The notes under the pieces were generated by a model. The model was not told the origin of the DNA. It did no database searches and was given only the letters and a program-made list of their open reading frames with translations. Positions 1 to 6,223 of a stretch of 8,298 nucleotides of DNA are shown piece after piece. Location: contig JAEMQC010000023.1 of assembly GCA_022758985.1 (NCBI GenBank), positions 1 through 8,298 of the forward strand, in the 5' to 3' direction. Position 1 is the first letter of the stretch; each line of letters opens with the position of its first letter. The stretch comes from Campylobacteraceae bacterium. GTDB taxonomy: Bacteria; Campylobacterota; Campylobacteria; Campylobacterales; UBA6016. The translations under genes and the position numbers were made by a program.

Positions 1-2
1 AA

Positions 3-98
3 AATAGGCTGCAAAATATCGTGGCTATGAGCTTTGGTAATAGTTGCTTGCTTGTACTTTCATATTCTTTTGGCTATGATGAAAGATACAAAAAATAA
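3..98 (+). CDS. Possible C-terminal end of an upstream gene (partial)
   Basis: One plus-strand frame is open from the left edge to a TAA at 96-98, giving about 31 residues; the other two frames close within the first 30 bases. The fragment contains a stretch reading SFGNSCLLVLS. This faintly resembles the end of the C-terminal glycine-rich strand of beta-ketoacyl-ACP synthases (NSFGFGGTNA.LVL), but without the FGG part, so I do not assign a product. A 31-codon open stretch can occur by chance, and the coding call rests mainly on the stop lying just before the next gene. The next start is 23 nt downstream. Confidence 0.3.
   Translation, partial: NRLQNIVAMSFGNSCLLVLSYSFGYDERYKK
52..80 (+). promoter_or_regulatory. 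Possible sigma-70 promoter for the 131-aa gene and mrp
   Basis: A TATGAT hexamer at 75-80 matches the -10 consensus at five of six bases. Seventeen bases upstream is a weak -35 (TTGTAC, 52-57, about three of six). Many Campylobacterota promoters have a poor -35, so the -10 carries the call. Transcription would start near 87 and leave a leader of about 35 nt. The site lies inside the possible tail of the upstream gene. Confidence 0.3.
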
Positions 99-121
99 CA
101 AAAAAGTAAGCAGGGCTTATT

Positions 122-517
122 ATGAATATTTCTAATACTGATGATAATAAAAATTTAATTTCTAACTCCCTTGGGTTTTATCTTTATGAGCTGCTCGGCG
201 TCGACTATAGCGGAATATATCTATCCACCGCCGATATGAGACGCGTGGCTCAGGAGGCGGGGATAGATCTTAAACTGACTAATAATGCCAAAATGTTCGG
301 CGAATTGCTGAAAATTGCAAAAGATGAAGATCGCTTGGGAGAGACGTTACAATTCGTAAAAAAAATCATGGAAGAGAGGATCGAAACATACGAGGAGCTA
401 AATTCGAGGTTTCCCGGTGCGGCCGATGCGATAGAGGAGTGGCTTATAAAATCAAAAAGAGCCGTTAGAAAAATAGATAATGCAATAAAAGAGGTACAAA
501 ATGAATCCGTCTCCTAA
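122..517 (+). CDS. Hypothetical 131-aa protein paired with mrp
   Basis: I do not recognise this protein. It starts at an ATG with AGGG at 112-115 (6-nt spacing); an in-frame stop at 107-109 excludes a longer form. It has no signal peptide, membrane segment, metal-binding motif or cysteine. It is rich in Lys, Glu, Asp and Ile, and from about residue 55 to the end it looks like a run of amphipathic helices (EERIETYEELNSRF near 85-98, EEWLIKSKRAVRKIDNAIKE near 107-126). Residues 18-50 contain a more ordered-looking stretch with several aromatic residues. Its last 17 nt overlap the start of mrp, and the mrp Shine-Dalgarno (GAGG, 491-494) lies inside this gene, so the two are very likely co-transcribed and translationally coupled. 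A small adaptor or chaperone for the ATPase is a reasonable guess but is inference only. It does not resemble the MIP18 domain found at the N-terminus of full-length Mrp proteins. Confidence 0.85.
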   Translation: MNISNTDDNKNLISNSLGFYLYELLGVDYSGIYLSTADMRRVAQEAGIDLKLTNNAKMFGELLKIAKDEDRLGETLQFVKKIMEERIETYEELNSRFPGAADAIEEWLIKSKRAVRKIDNAIKEVQNESVS

Positions 518-1322
518 AAAACCGCTTACATACGGTACTTTTGAAAAGCCAAACGACAGGGCAAGGTTTGCGAAGCACGTTATAGCCGTCACAAGCGGCA
601 AGGGCGGCGTAGGCAAAAGTACGGTTAGCGCAAATCTGGCAGTAGCCTTGGCGCAGGCCGGAAAAAAGGTGGGTATTCTTGATGCCGATATATATGGTCC
701 TGATATTCCGAGACTTTTAAACATACGACATGAAACGCTCAAATGGAGCGCCGACGACAAGATTATCCCTTCCGAAAACTACGGCATCAAGATAATGTCC
801 GTTGGCATAACGACGCCCACTCCGGATACTCCTCTCGTATGGAGAAGTTCGGTAGCGGTGAGTGCACTTGTGCAACTAATAGAAGATGTAGCATGGGGAG
901 AGCTTGATTATTTTATCATCGATATGCCTCCTGGAACAGGCGATATACAACTAACAGCAGCCCAAGAGATGAAAATATCGGCTGGCATACTAGTGACTAC
1001 TCCGCAAGCGGTGGCAACGGATGACGTGAGTCGCGCCATTAGAATGTTCCAAGATATTAAAGTGCCTATTGCCGGTATCGTGGAGAATATGAGCTATTTT
1101 GTGGCGCCTGATACAAAAACTAGATACGATATATTCGGAAGCGGCGGAGGAGAGATGCTCGCCGCAAACTACGGAGTAAAACTACTGGGCCAAATTCCGC
1201 TTTTGATGGAGATAAGAGAGCTTAGCGACGAAGGTACTCCCCCTGTCGCCCACGCATCCGAGGAGTACAAAGCATATTATAAAAAGATAGCGGACGAGCT
1301 AATAGCCACTCTTGGTACCTAG
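501..1322 (+). CDS. mrp: Mrp/ApbC/NBP35-family P-loop ATPase, short cysteine-free form
   Basis: This belongs to the MinD/Mrp deviant-Walker ATPases, whose best-known members (ApbC, NBP35) carry and transfer Fe-S clusters in the cytoplasm. Visible motifs are deviant Walker A GKGGVGKST at residues 33-41, switch-like GILDADIYGPD near 58-68, WRSS near 114-117, Walker B/switch II IIDMPPGTGD at 139-148, and the family stretch ENMSYF at 195-200 followed by YDIFGSGGGE. Two things are unusual. There is no N-terminal MIP18 (DUF59) domain, only about 25 residues before the ATPase core, so it is 273 residues against the roughly 350-370 of two-domain Mrp. The CXXC that should follow ENMSYF to bridge a cluster is APDT (202-205), and the protein contains no cysteine at all. 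The start is ATG with GAGG 6 nt upstream. It overlaps the preceding gene by 17 nt and shares its stop palindrome with the convergent gene on the other strand. The ATPase family is certain; Fe-S work is doubtful. Confidence 0.93.
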   Translation: MNPSPKKPLTYGTFEKPNDRARFAKHVIAVTSGKGGVGKSTVSANLAVALAQAGKKVGILDADIYGPDIPRLLNIRHETLKWSADDKIIPSENYGIKIMSVGITTPTPDTPLVWRSSVAVSALVQLIEDVAWGELDYFIIDMPPGTGDIQLTAAQEMKISAGILVTTPQAVATDDVSRAIRMFQDIKVPIAGIVENMSYFVAPDTKTRYDIFGSGGGEMLAANYGVKLLGQIPLLMEIRELSDEGTPPVAHASEEYKAYYKKIADELIATLGT

Positions 1323-1907
1323 GCTTCTACGTCTAGGGCTTTGCCGCCAAGTTCCTCTATTCTTTTATCTATTTTTTCAAGCGCTTTATCTAGGGTTTTA
1401 TAGGATATATCGGGGAGTTTTTCGCCCCACAGCGCTTGCGCATCTTTGAAACCTTTTATTATCCCTTCTCTTCCTGATTTTAACTTATCGATATTGTCGC
1501 CGCCTCCGGCAATAACAAAGTCTGCAAGCCTATCCGATGTTTTTGAGACACCACAAAACCCATCCTCGGCAACAAGCTCTTTCGCCTCATCCGGCGTCAA
1601 ATCAGCTATCGGCTTGCCTTTATAACCAAGTTCGTCTAATTTTAGATCTTTTTTAAGATCTCTAATCTTGTTTATGTCAAACAGCCCACTTTGCGCCCCA
1701 AAAGAAGATGACGAATAACTCTCTATTTTTAGAGTAAACTCGAACAGATACGAGTTTGATAACGACTTAGCCGATATTTCGCCTTTTTTTATCTTCTCCT
1801 TGATATCGTCGGCGACATCACTCTCTTCTTTTTTTATTTTCTATATTCATAGAAGCTTTTATATTCATCATATGCGTTTGATGTTTTGTAGTTTCGTTCA
1901 CCTGCAT
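1319..1907 (-). pseudogene. Frameshifted hypothetical gene (A7 run), restored product 195 aa
   Basis: The minus strand is open from 1840 to a TAG at 1319-1321, but that frame has no ATG and only one poor TTG (1598-1600) without a ribosome site. In another frame an ATG at 1905-1907 has AAGGAG at 1914-1919 with ideal spacing; that frame runs 29 codons and ends at TGA 1818-1820. The two frames meet at seven A on the minus strand (1829-1835). With six A they join into a 195-residue protein. It has a polar Lys/Glu-rich N-terminus, a Ser-rich stretch (IESYSSSSFGAQSGLF), then a region with YKGKPIADLTPDEAKELV, GVSKTSDRLADFV and GREGIIKGFKDAQALWG, ending in an amphipathic helix. The pattern TxxRxxxF followed by GxxxGFxxA recalls the DUF5610 family, but I hold that loosely. 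The frameshift may be real inactivation, phase variation, a site of RNA-polymerase slippage, or a sequencing error. The downstream part shows no further damage, which argues against an old pseudogene. Confidence 0.7.
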
Positions 1908-1913
1908 CCAAAA

Positions 1914-1919
1914 CTCCTT
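1914..1919 (-). promoter_or_regulatory. Shine-Dalgarno AAGGAG fixing the start of the frameshifted gene
   Basis: On the minus strand AAGGAG precedes an ATG (1905-1907) by six bases, the best ribosome site in the window. It is the main reason for placing the true start upstream of the A7 run rather than at the TTG at 1598-1600. Confidence 0.7.
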
Positions 1920-1976
1920 GTTTTGATACAAGTAGATCGTCTAAAGATAAAAAGATTTGATTTTAATCATGACGTT

Positions 1977-2052
1977 TGGTGGAGCATAGCGGGTTCGAAC
2001 CGCTGACCTCAACGCTGCCAGCGTTGCGCTCTCCCAGCTGAGCTAATGCCCC
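1977..2052 (-). tRNA. tRNA-Ala (anticodon GGC)
   Basis: The 76-nt sequence on the minus strand folds as a standard cloverleaf. The acceptor arms GGGGCAT and ATGCTCC pair over seven positions, including the G3:U70 wobble pair that is the main identity element for alanyl-tRNA synthetase. The D arm has GCTC/GAGC, the anticodon stem is CAACG/CGTTG around loop CTGGCAG, giving anticodon GGC (2017-2019), and the T arm is AGCGG-TTCGAAC-CCGCT. The 3' CCA is encoded (1977-1979). It sits alone between the cation-exporter gene and the frameshifted gene, all on the minus strand. I see no duplicated tRNA end or integrase nearby that would suggest integration. Confidence 0.98.
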
Positions 2053-2071
2053 ACAAGCTTTGTAGGCCGAA

Positions 2072-2077
2072 ATTATA
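2072..2077 (-). promoter_or_regulatory. -10 box of the tRNA-Ala promoter
   Basis: The minus strand reads TTGTTATAATTTCGG, a perfect TATAAT at 2072-2077. A start about seven bases further on would be near 2065, about 13 nt before the tRNA 5' end at 2052. The -35 position falls at 2094-2099, at the end of the upstream gene, and is weak. The stretch 2053-2097 holds nothing else; I see no hairpin terminator for the long operon that ends at 2098. Confidence 0.6.
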
Positions 2078-2097
2078 ACAAGAAATTTTTTAATGTT

Positions 2098-3006
2098 TTA
2101 TTTGAAAACGGCTTTCTTATCGGCTCTGCTGTCGTCATAAGGATCTTGATGGATGTTTATTACCCAGTTTGCGTTCTTGTCTATGCTCATAATTCTGGCT
2201 TCTATGTGGTCGGAAAGCTCATGGGAGTCCTTTAGAAGCACCTTGTCATTAAAAACTATGTGCACATCTACAAAGTTTATATTGCCCGATTTTCTGGTTT
2301 TCAAAAAATGGTAGCTTGATGCTATGCAGTCCGCAGAGTTGATATGTCTGTCCAATATCTCTTTTATTTGCTCCACCGTCTCGGGTTCTAGCGCCTTATC
2401 CATGAGCATCTCCAGCCCCTCTCTAATTATTCCTACCGCAGAGTATATGATGTATAGGGCTATTACTATCGATACAAGTGGATCTATAAAGTGCCAGTTT
2501 GTGAAGTAGATAAGGCATAGAGATATTATGATTCCAAGATTCGTATAAAGGTCGCTTTTGTAGTGCAGGGCGTCCGACTTTATAATCAGACTGTTTGTTT
2601 GTTTGTATACAAAATTCAGGAAAAGAACTAGCGCACTAGTCGTTATTACCGATACCAGCATTACGAGTAGCGACATTCCGAGTTGCGTAGTAGGTTCGCC
2701 GCTTATCAGTTTTTGGATGGCCGCATACACGATAAAGCCGCCGGACGCTGTAATCACGAAGCCTTCCATCACGGACGCCAGCCCCTCTATCTTCCCTCTC
2801 CCGTAATTATACTCGGCGTCTACCGGCTTTTGCGATTTGCTGACCGCATAAGAGTTAAAAAGGGAGATGAGAAAGTCTAGTGCGGAATCGATAGCCGAAG
2901 CTATAATTACGACTGTCCCAGTCATTATTCCGACCGTTAGCTTGATAACTATGAGAAAAAATGCCGTGGCGCTCGCTACTACGGTTGCTTTTTTTTGGAG
3001 AGTCAT
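2098..3006 (-). CDS. Cation diffusion facilitator (CDF/FieF-like) metal exporter
   Basis: CDF proteins exchange protons for divalent metals (Zn, Fe, Mn, Cd) and export the metal across the inner membrane. From the ATG at 3004-3006 the product is 302 residues, the usual length for bacterial members. The transport-site motifs are both present: DxxxD in the second membrane helix (D40, D44) and HxxxD in the fifth (H148, D152). About six membrane segments are followed by a cytoplasmic metallochaperone-like C-terminal domain (about 200-302) with VDVHIVFND and INIHQDP. The E. coli FieF HSFGHGKAE loop is here YNYGRGKIE, so the histidines of its second site are absent; the metal cannot be named. A longer frame begins at a TTG at 3034-3036, but it would overlap the PhoH gene by 29 nt and lacks a ribosome site. 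The ATG lies one base after the upstream stop, so translation is probably coupled. This is the last gene of the operon. Confidence 0.92.
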   Translation of the reverse strand: MTLQKKATVVASATAFFLIVIKLTVGIMTGTVVIIASAIDSALDFLISLFNSYAVSKSQKPVDAEYNYGRGKIEGLASVMEGFVITASGGFIVYAAIQKLISGEPTTQLGMSLLVMLVSVITTSALVLFLNFVYKQTNSLIIKSDALHYKSDLYTNLGIIISLCLIYFTNWHFIDPLVSIVIALYIIYSAVGIIREGLEMLMDKALEPETVEQIKEILDRHINSADCIASSYHFLKTRKSGNINFVDVHIVFNDKVLLKDSHELSDHIEARIMSIDKNANWVINIHQDPYDDSRADKKAVFK

Positions 3007-3007
3007 C

Positions 3008-4378
3008 TTATAGCTCGTTCTCTGCAAATTCGGCAATTTTGCCTCTTACGACCTTGCTTAGTTTGATGGCCGCTATCATATTGGATGTTTTTGCTTTTTT
3101 TAGCATTATTGCTAGGGCGTTGTTGTATTTGGTTAGGTGTGGGTGGTCTATCTGGTGAAGGTCTCCTAGTATTACTACTTTGCTGCCGTCTACGACACGT
3201 GTTAGCATTAGTTTGTTTATCGCAGGCGAGCTGTTTTGCCACTCGTCAAATATGAGGTAGCCCTCTAGGTTTACACCTCTCATTTGGTTGATATTGATGG
3301 CTTCGATGTTGTATTTTTTCAAAAAATCTTCATTCGTCATAAAGTCTGCGGCTTTGCTTCTTTTGAGTCTATCATCCATCTCTATGCGCATATAGCCCGA
3401 TACCGCATCGTATAGTGGATAAGTAAATACCCCTAGCTTGGTGGCCTCGTCGCCCTTCAAAAAGCCTAGTTGCGCCGCAGCATCACCGGCAGTTACCGTA
3501 TTTCTGCAGTATTTGACCTCATCTACGAACTCCTCTTGGAAGCTTTTGACTGCGCCTTGCATTGCAAGCAGGTTTTTACCGCTTCCCGTAACACCGGCGC
3601 ATACGACTATAGGCACGTCCGGGTCTATTAGCATATTTAGGAAAAACAGCTGCTCTTTGTTTTTTGGCTTTACGACAAGCTTTCTTATTTCGTCCTCGTC
3701 TATTATGTGAAAACCGGTCGGTTTGTAAAATGCAAGTATGTGTTCGCCCGTCTCTTCTACTATAAACTCAATATTTGTAAAGTGCGACAGCTCTAGACCG
3801 TAGTCGCTAGGAGTGGAGCTCTCTATAAACTCTTTTTGGGCTTGTTTGATATTTATTTTCTCTACAAACTCCAGTTTTTCAATGTCGTCTATACGGTTTG
3901 TCTTGAACGGCTGCGATTTTAGCCCCATCGATAGCGCTCTTAGCTTCATCGCTATATCGTTTGTTACGACTTCGGAGTCTTCAAAACACGCCGCTATTTC
4001 GAGTATTTTTCTGTCGTTTATGATGTTTGGCGCATCGTGACTGGTCAATGTTTTGTATGACGTCTTTGATACGAGATCAAACGTTGAGTCTCCGACTTTG
4101 ACGCAAACTATCCTAAGGCTATAACCGTCCCTAGCCTCGTCGTATTCCCCAAGCACGACCGCCTCGTCCATTATCCGGTTGAATTCCCTTGCTTGAAAGT
4201 TTATATCCCCAAAGCCGCTTTTCTTTGCGTCTATCTCATCCAGTACCGTTTCCGGTATTACTATCTTGTTGCTTCCCTCTTGAGACAGGGCAAATATATT
4301 TGCGGCGTCATCCAAAATTACGGATGTATCTACGATATATGTTTTTGAAGTGTTGTTTTGGGTTTTGCTTGTTTTCAA
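3008..4378 (-). CDS. PIN domain-PhoH ATPase (PhoH2 type) with altered Walker motifs
   Basis: A 456-residue protein joins an N-terminal PIN nuclease domain to a C-terminal PhoH ATPase, the PhoH2 layout known from mycobacteria as an ATP-dependent RNA helicase/RNase. The PIN part (about 13-150) shows YIVDTSVILDD with D17, then E48, D122 and TND with D141, matching the usual four acidic positions. The PhoH part has Walker A GVTGSGKN (262-269), a conserved-looking stretch TVTAGDAAAQLGFLKG (about 294-309), Walker B YLIFDEWQN (374-382) and GDLHQIDHP (405-413). Deviations from the family norm are Asn269 where Ser/Thr normally binds Mg, Trp in place of Ala in DEAQN, Leu for Pro in GDPxQID, and RGK where VRS is usual near the end. 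Lys268, Asp378 and Glu379 remain. The start is TTG with a strong AGGAG. It lies 9 nt after priA and 1 nt before the CDF gene. Confidence 0.93.
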   Translation of the reverse strand: MKTSKTQNNTSKTYIVDTSVILDDAANIFALSQEGSNKIVIPETVLDEIDAKKSGFGDINFQAREFNRIMDEAVVLGEYDEARDGYSLRIVCVKVGDSTFDLVSKTSYKTLTSHDAPNIINDRKILEIAACFEDSEVVTNDIAMKLRALSMGLKSQPFKTNRIDDIEKLEFVEKINIKQAQKEFIESSTPSDYGLELSHFTNIEFIVEETGEHILAFYKPTGFHIIDEDEIRKLVVKPKNKEQLFFLNMLIDPDVPIVVCAGVTGSGKNLLAMQGAVKSFQEEFVDEVKYCRNTVTAGDAAAQLGFLKGDEATKLGVFTYPLYDAVSGYMRIEMDDRLKRSKAADFMTNEDFLKKYNIEAININQMRGVNLEGYLIFDEWQNSSPAINKLMLTRVVDGSKVVILGDLHQIDHPHLTKYNNALAIMLKKAKTSNMIAAIKLSKVVRGKIAEFAENEL

Positions 4379-4389
4379 AAATCTCTCCT
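4376..4389 (-). promoter_or_regulatory. Ribosome site AGGAG plus TTG start of the PhoH gene
   Basis: The minus strand has AGGAG (4385-4389), six bases, then TTG (4376-4378). The next possible starts lie well inside the PIN domain, after the catalytic D17, so the TTG must be the start. The Shine-Dalgarno overlaps the priA stop TAG (4388-4390), so termination of priA and initiation of this gene take place on the same bases. Confidence 0.75.
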
Positions 4390-6223
4390 AAGAAAATGAA
4401 ACCGGATCCATGTCGACCTCAAAGCTTTTGTCATCTACGGAGTAGATTGCCGACAAGAGCTTGGTTGCCGACGGGTCTCTGATGAGTATATCAAATCTAT
4501 GCTTTTCGGCTATTTTGTTTATCGGAGCTTCCCCGAAGCCTACTATTTCTATTCCCGTATTTTCGAGTTTTCTAGCGATATGGCGCATATTTGACTCCGC
4601 CCGCTCTCTGTTTTTATCCGCAAACAAAAGCCTTGCCATCCTAATGTGCGGCGGATATAGTGAGCCTCTAATGGAGAGTTCGTCTTTTAAAAATAGCTCA
4701 TAATCTGCTATATAGTTTTTGAAAAACTCCCCGTTTAGCGTCTGCACTATTATTTTAGCGTCCTCTTTACGCCCTGCTCTGCCCGATATTTGTACGAGTA
4801 GCGATAGCGCCCTCTCTCTGGCTCTGAAATCGTTTTGCGCCAGTATGCTGTCGAGACCTAGTATGACTGCCAGTTTTACGTCGTGATAGTCGTGCCCTTT
4901 TGAGAGCATCTGCGTACCTACGAGTACCGATATTTTTTTCTCCTCGAACTCTTTTAGCGTGCTTTCGAGTTTTTTTTGGGTGGTTATTTCGTCGCGGTCG
5001 AATTTTTTGACGCTCACGGCTGGCAGCGACTCCGCAAGCCTGTCTATCGCCTCTTGCGTTCCCATCCGGAATACCCCGAGCTCGCCATGTCCGCACTCTT
5101 TGCAGCTATAGTCTATCTTTTGGGTATATCCGCAATAGTGGCACTTCATCGTAGAATCGTTTAGGTGTAGGCTCATCGATACCGAACAAAACGGACACTC
5201 TACCCCTTTGCCGCAGCTTTTGCACACCATATACTTGAAGTTTGCGCGTGTCGGCAAAAATATAATCGCTTGCGAGCCCTTTTGGACGGTTTTTTCTATG
5301 TTTGAAATTATGAAGCTGTCTATATCCGTCTCTTTTGCCTCAAAAACAAACTCTTTTTTACCGCTAAAAAAACTATTTTTGAGCCTAAAATATGGATAGT
5401 TTTTGTAGCTGGCAAGAGATGGGGTGGCAGACCCTAGTATGCACTTTGCCCCGCATATTTTGGCGTAAGTGATGGCCATATCTTTTGCGTTGTATCTTGG
5501 GCTGGAGCTTGACTTATAGGAGTCGTCGTGCTCTTCGTCAACTACGATAAGCCCGATATTATTAAGCGGCAAAAACAACGCCGAGCGGGGCCCTGCCGCT
5601 ATCCTTATCTTGCCGCTATATAGCCCTTCAAGCATGGTGTTGCGGCTTTTTTTGCTTTGCCTAGAGTGCCATATTCCGACTAGGTCGCCGAATTTTGCTT
5701 TTAATCTTTTGAGCATTTGCGGCGTCAGGCTGATTTCCGGTATCAAAAATATGACGCTTTTGCCGCTGTTTACAGCATCCTCCATCGCTTTTATGTATAT
5801 TTCCGTCTTACCGCTTCCGGTGTCTCCAAAGAGCAGAGATACCTCTTTTTGAGAGATAAATTCGTATGCTTTTATCTGTTCGTTCGAGAGCCTAACTCCG
5901 GTTCGTATATTGGCTTTTTCGCACTCGGCTTTCATATTGCAAAACGGCTCAAACAAAGAGAGGCTGATTGCGAGTTCGCACACGTAATAGGATGAGACAA
6001 ATCTGGCAAGCTCGACTTGCTCTTTGGAGTAGTATTTGTCGGTTATCTCTTTTACGGGATTTGTTTTGAAGGCTGGTTTTTCACATTTTTTGATTATTAC
6101 TCCCTCTTTTGAGCGTCTTGAGACCTCTACCTCGACTACCCTACCCTCTTCTATCTCTTCATTGCTTTCAAAGGTGAGCGCCCCTAGATTATGTCCGATT
6201 ATGGCTATTTCGTAGTAATTCAA
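4388..6223 (-). CDS. priA: Primosomal protein N' (replication restart helicase PriA)
   Basis: PriA is the 3'-to-5' DNA helicase that recognises stalled or collapsed forks and reloads the replicative helicase. All core motifs are present in 611 residues: Walker A GDTGSGKT (133-140), IPEISLTPQ (161-169), GPRSALFLP (211-219), DEEH (229-232), GSATPS (264-269), motif V VGTQMLSKGHDY (435-446) and motif VI QISGRAGR (478-485). The inserted zinc domain has eight cysteines in four pairs (C334/337, C343/346, C361/364, C374/377). The N-terminal 3'-DNA-binding domain is short (about 1-100), which accounts for the length below the roughly 730 of E. coli PriA and fits the short Campylobacter type. The start is TTG at 6221-6223 inside a TTGA overlap with the preceding stop, with an AAGAG-like site just upstream; the first internal ATG is too far in. 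It ends 9 nt before the PhoH gene. Confidence 0.97.
   Translation of the reverse strand: MNYYEIAIIGHNLGALTFESNEEIEEGRVVEVEVSRRSKEGVIIKKCEKPAFKTNPVKEITDKYYSKEQVELARFVSSYYVCELAISLSLFEPFCNMKAECEKANIRTGVRLSNEQIKAYEFISQKEVSLLFGDTGSGKTEIYIKAMEDAVNSGKSVIFLIPEISLTPQMLKRLKAKFGDLVGIWHSRQSKKSRNTMLEGLYSGKIRIAAGPRSALFLPLNNIGLIVVDEEHDDSYKSSSSPRYNAKDMAITYAKICGAKCILGSATPSLASYKNYPYFRLKNSFFSGKKEFVFEAKETDIDSFIISNIEKTVQKGSQAIIFLPTRANFKYMVCKSCGKGVECPFCSVSMSLHLNDSTMKCHYCGYTQKIDYSCKECGHGELGVFRMGTQEAIDRLAESLPAVSVKKFDRDEITTQKKLESTLKEFEEKKISVLVGTQMLSKGHDYHDVKLAVILGLDSILAQNDFRARERALSLLVQISGRAGRKEDAKIIVQTLNGEFFKNYIADYELFLKDELSIRGSLYPPHIRMARLLFADKNRERAESNMRHIARKLENTGIEIVGFGEAPINKIAEKHRFDILIRDPSATKLLSAIYSVDDKSFEVDMDPVSFS

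Noticed and set aside
36..47. GG/GC pair resembling a sigma-54 promoter (TTGGTAATAGTTGC)
   Set aside because: The distance between GG and GC is 8 nt rather than the 10 nt sigma-54 requires, and the second GC at 50-51 is 12 nt away. The -24/-12 rule is not met.
1319..1600. Treating the minus-strand frame from the TTG at 1598-1600 as a complete 93-aa gene
   Set aside because: There is no ribosome site, the coding pattern continues unbroken upstream to 1840, and a well-formed ATG with AAGGAG lies at 1905-1919 in the shifted frame.
1847..1872. Short direct repeat ATGAATATA (minus strand, two copies 18 nt apart)
   Set aside because: Both copies encode Met-Asn-Ile within the N-terminus of the frameshifted gene; two short AT-rich copies can arise by chance.
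1935..1960. Possible sigma-28 (flagellar) promoter before the frameshifted gene: CGATCT with an A-rich block upstream on the minus strand
   Set aside because: The -10-like part is only partial and the spacing to the upstream block is off by a base or more. The gene also has no certain flagellar link.
1961..1972. Small inverted repeat TGAT/ATCA after the tRNA, followed by T-rich sequence, as a terminator
   Set aside because: The stem is only four AT-rich base pairs and the T run is separated from it; too weak to call.
1977..2052. tRNA gene as an integration site of a mobile element
   Set aside because: No integrase, no repeated copy of the tRNA 3' end and no foreign-looking cargo are visible in the window.
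3004..3036. Longer CDF protein starting at the TTG at 3034-3036
   Set aside because: It would overlap the PhoH gene by 29 nt, lacks a ribosome site, and adds 10 residues unlike CDF proteins; the ATG at 3004-3006 fits the family.
5610..5995. Plus-strand open frames opposite priA and other long minus-strand genes
   Set aside because: They lie fully inside well-recognised genes, have no ribosome sites or recognisable motifs, and follow from the codon bias of the real strand.
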